From: Kiloniellales bacterium
GTDB lineage: Bacteria > Pseudomonadota > Alphaproteobacteria > Kiloniellales > JAKSDN01
Assembly (NCBI GenBank): GCA_022360075.1
Contig: JAKSDN010000161.1
Coordinates: forward strand, 1-15,256
DNA: 15,256 bases
Direction: 5' to 3'
The position numbers and the translations under genes are program-made. Numbering within the stretch: the first letter of the stretch is position 1; each line of letters opens with the position of its first letter. The notes below the pieces were generated by a model. That model was not told where the DNA came from, did no database searches, and saw only the letters and a program-made list of their open reading frames with translations. Positions 14,093 through 15,256 of this stretch are shown here, piece by piece.

Positions 14093-14668
14093 ATGCTCAC
14101 CACCCTGCCCAACCTCCTGACCTTGGCGAGGATCGCGGCGATCCCGCTGCTCGTCGGCTTGCTCTACTTCGAAGGCCCGACCACGCGCTGGTGCGCCCTG
14201 GTCATCTTCGTCCTCGCCGGGATCACGGACTACCTGGACGGCTATCTGGCGCGCAGCCGCGCCGAGGTCTCGGCCGTCGGTCGCTTCCTCGACCCGATCG
14301 CCGACAAGCTTCTGGTCGCCTCGATCATCCTGATGCTGGTCGCCAACGGCAGCATCACCGGCCTGGTCGTGCTGCCGGCCCTGGTGATCCTCTGCCGCGA
14401 GATCCTGGTCTCCGGCCTGCGCGAGTACCTGGCCGAGATCAGCGTGCCCATGCCGGTCAGCCGCCTGGCCAAATGGAAGACCGCGATTCAGATGGTCGCC
14501 CTCGGCTTCCTGATCGTCGGCGACGCCGGGCCGGCAGCGATTCCGGTGCAGATGATCGGCGAGCTCGGCCTCTGGGGCGCGGCGCTGCTCACCCTGATCA
14601 CCGGCAACGACTACCTGCGCCGCGGCTTTCGCCACATGCTGTCCGACCGCGAGGGCGAGAGCGCCTGA
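14093..14668 (+). CDS. pgsA: CDP-diacylglycerol-glycerol-3-phosphate 3-phosphatidyltransferase
   Basis: Inner-membrane enzyme of 191 residues joining CDP-diacylglycerol and glycerol-3-phosphate to phosphatidylglycerophosphate, the committed step to phosphatidylglycerol and cardiolipin. The CDP-alcohol phosphotransferase motif is complete: D46-x2-D49-G-x2-A-R54-x8-G63-x3-D67-x3-D71, whose aspartates bind the metals. About five to six hydrophobic segments fit the family. The N-terminal LPNLLTLARI is typical of PgsA and supports the ATG at 14093, although its ribosome site is weak. Length is normal for the family. uvrC upstream is 121 bp away, an adjacency common in proteobacteria. Confidence 0.95.
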   Translation: MLTTLPNLLTLARIAAIPLLVGLLYFEGPTTRWCALVIFVLAGITDYLDGYLARSRAEVSAVGRFLDPIADKLLVASIILMLVANGSITGLVVLPALVILCREILVSGLREYLAEISVPMPVSRLAKWKTAIQMVALGFLIVGDAGPAAIPVQMIGELGLWGAALLTLITGNDYLRRGFRHMLSDREGESA

Positions 14669-14699
14669 AAGGGCCCGAGAGACCCTATCCGGCGCACGG

Positions 14700-14705
14700 T
14701 TGACA
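14700..14705 (+). promoter_or_regulatory. Candidate -35 element upstream of mobB
   Basis: A perfect TTGACA lies 32 bases after the pgsA stop. The region 17-19 bp further on (CTTGTTAG) is only a poor -10 match. If used, the transcript would begin with the paired-hairpin repeat before mobB. Confidence 0.25.
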
Positions 14706-14784
14706 TTGGCGCCGGGCGGCTTCTTGTTAGTCCGGTAGGCGTCGAGCGGACCGGTTGGTAAGCGCCCTAGGCCTCCTCTCCAGT

Positions 14785-14868
14785 GTCACCCTCGGGCTTG
14801 ACCCGAGGGTCCATCTGGGTCCGAAGACTCGGACATCGATGGATTGCCGGATCAAGTCCGGCAATGAC
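14785..14868. repeat. Paired-hairpin intergenic repeat
   Basis: Two 30-base arms, 14785-14814 and 14839-14868, are imperfect reverse complements of each other, and each is itself a hairpin. In arm 1, ACCCTCGGG (14788-14796) pairs with CCCGAGGGT (14802-14810). In arm 2, ATTGCCGGA (14843-14851) pairs with TCCGGCAAT (14857-14865). Both loops are five bases. The stems differ in sequence but keep pairing, so the structure is conserved. GTCATTGCCGG-type elements are frequent between genes in alphaproteobacteria. Confidence 0.8.
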
Positions 14869-14936
14869 AGATCAAAGGGTGAGTCGCCAGAACGCCCATC
14901 CTTGGGTTCGAGACGGACCGTGGAACACGAGAAGCG

Positions 14937-15256
14937 ATGAAAGTATTCGGCCTCGCGGGCTGGAGCGGTAGCGGCAAGACCACCTTGATGACCCGGCTGA
15001 TCCCGGAGGTCGTCGGGCGCGGCCTCACGGTCTCGTCCATGAAGCACGCGCACCACGCCTTCGACATGGACCGCAAGGGCAAGGACTCCTTCGAGCATCG
15101 CCGCGCCGGCGCGACCGAGGTGCTGATCACCTCGGCCCGGCGCTGGGCCCTCATGCACGAGCTGCGCGACGACCAGGAGCCGCCGATGGCCGAGCTGATC
15201 GCCCGCATGACTCCGGTCGACCTGCTGCTGATCGAGGGCTTCAAGCGCGCCGAGCA
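14937..15256 (+). CDS. mobB: Molybdopterin-guanine dinucleotide biosynthesis protein MobB (5' part)
   Basis: Partial: the frame is open at the window edge, with 106 complete codons visible. The protein begins MKVFGLAGWSGSGKTTLMTR, with a P-loop GWSGSGKT at residues 8-15, and shows the MobB features MKHAHHAFDMDRKGKDS (about 35-51) and LLLIEGFKRAE, a Walker B-like strand. MobB is a GTP-binding accessory protein for MobA, which attaches GMP to molybdopterin to give the bis-MGD cofactor of DMSO-reductase-family enzymes. The ATG at 14937 has a GAGAAG-type site just upstream. In related genomes other Mo-cofactor genes often sit near uvrC-pgsA, so moaD/moaE or moeA may follow outside the window (inference). 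Confidence 0.92.
   Translation, partial: MKVFGLAGWSGSGKTTLMTRLIPEVVGRGLTVSSMKHAHHAFDMDRKGKDSFEHRRAGATEVLITSARRWALMHELRDDQEPPMAELIARMTPVDLLLIEGFKRAE

Noticed and set aside
1..15256. Prophage, transposon, CRISPR, toxin-antitoxin or defence island
   Set aside because: All confident genes are housekeeping or sensory. I found no integrase, transposase, regularly spaced repeat array, nuclease/helicase cluster or tRNA-flanked insertion.

Overview
The window is G+C-rich chromosomal DNA that looks alphaproteobacterial, most likely Rhodospirillales-like. The reasons are the dense, high-GC, codon-biased genes, two families of hairpin repeats between genes (one built on CGTCATTGCGAG, one on GTCATTGCCGG-type arms), and the uvrC-pgsA-molybdenum-cofactor gene order at the right end. 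The taxonomic placement is inference; no rRNA or other marker gene is present.

Layout, left to right. (1) 144-2601, plus strand: a periplasmic murein endopeptidase (MepA), a polyphosphate kinase 2, and a small cupin protein. A 93-bp hairpin repeat follows. (2) 2894-6609, plus strand: a secreted-start ammonium transporter (Amt) with a clear intrinsic terminator, then a 711-residue glutaminase built like the animal kidney-type enzyme: EF-hand-like helical domain, glutaminase domain and two ankyrin blocks. The two genes are separately terminated but could form an ammonium-handling neighbourhood. A second 93-bp repeat copy lies at the convergent junction downstream. (3) 6812-8678, minus strand: an Aer-like PAS protein and a membrane-anchored methyl-accepting chemotaxis protein whose reading frames overlap by 26 nt. 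This is a two-polypeptide energy-taxis receptor resembling CetB/CetA. (4) 8851-11548, plus strand: methionine-R-sulfoxide reductase (MsrB), a Ca2+/Na+ exchanger family protein starting at TTG, and a pteridine-reductase-like SDR. (5) 11549-11931: a 383-bp gene-free stretch with a markedly AT-rich core, an operator-like inverted repeat, and a perfect DnaA-box 9-mer with a degenerate inverted partner. (6) 11932-15256, plus strand: uvrC, pgsA, a paired-hairpin repeat and the start of mobB, cut by the window edge.

Most of the window is housekeeping: cell-wall turnover, phosphate and nitrogen metabolism, oxidative repair, ion transport, folate/pterin, DNA repair, phospholipid and Mo-cofactor synthesis. 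I see no phage, integrase, transposase, CRISPR array, toxin-antitoxin pair, tRNA or rRNA. The most unusual items are the eukaryote-like glutaminase with its duplicated ankyrin block and altered active-site and regulatory residues, the split PAS/MCP receptor, and the AT-rich DnaA-box region before uvrC.
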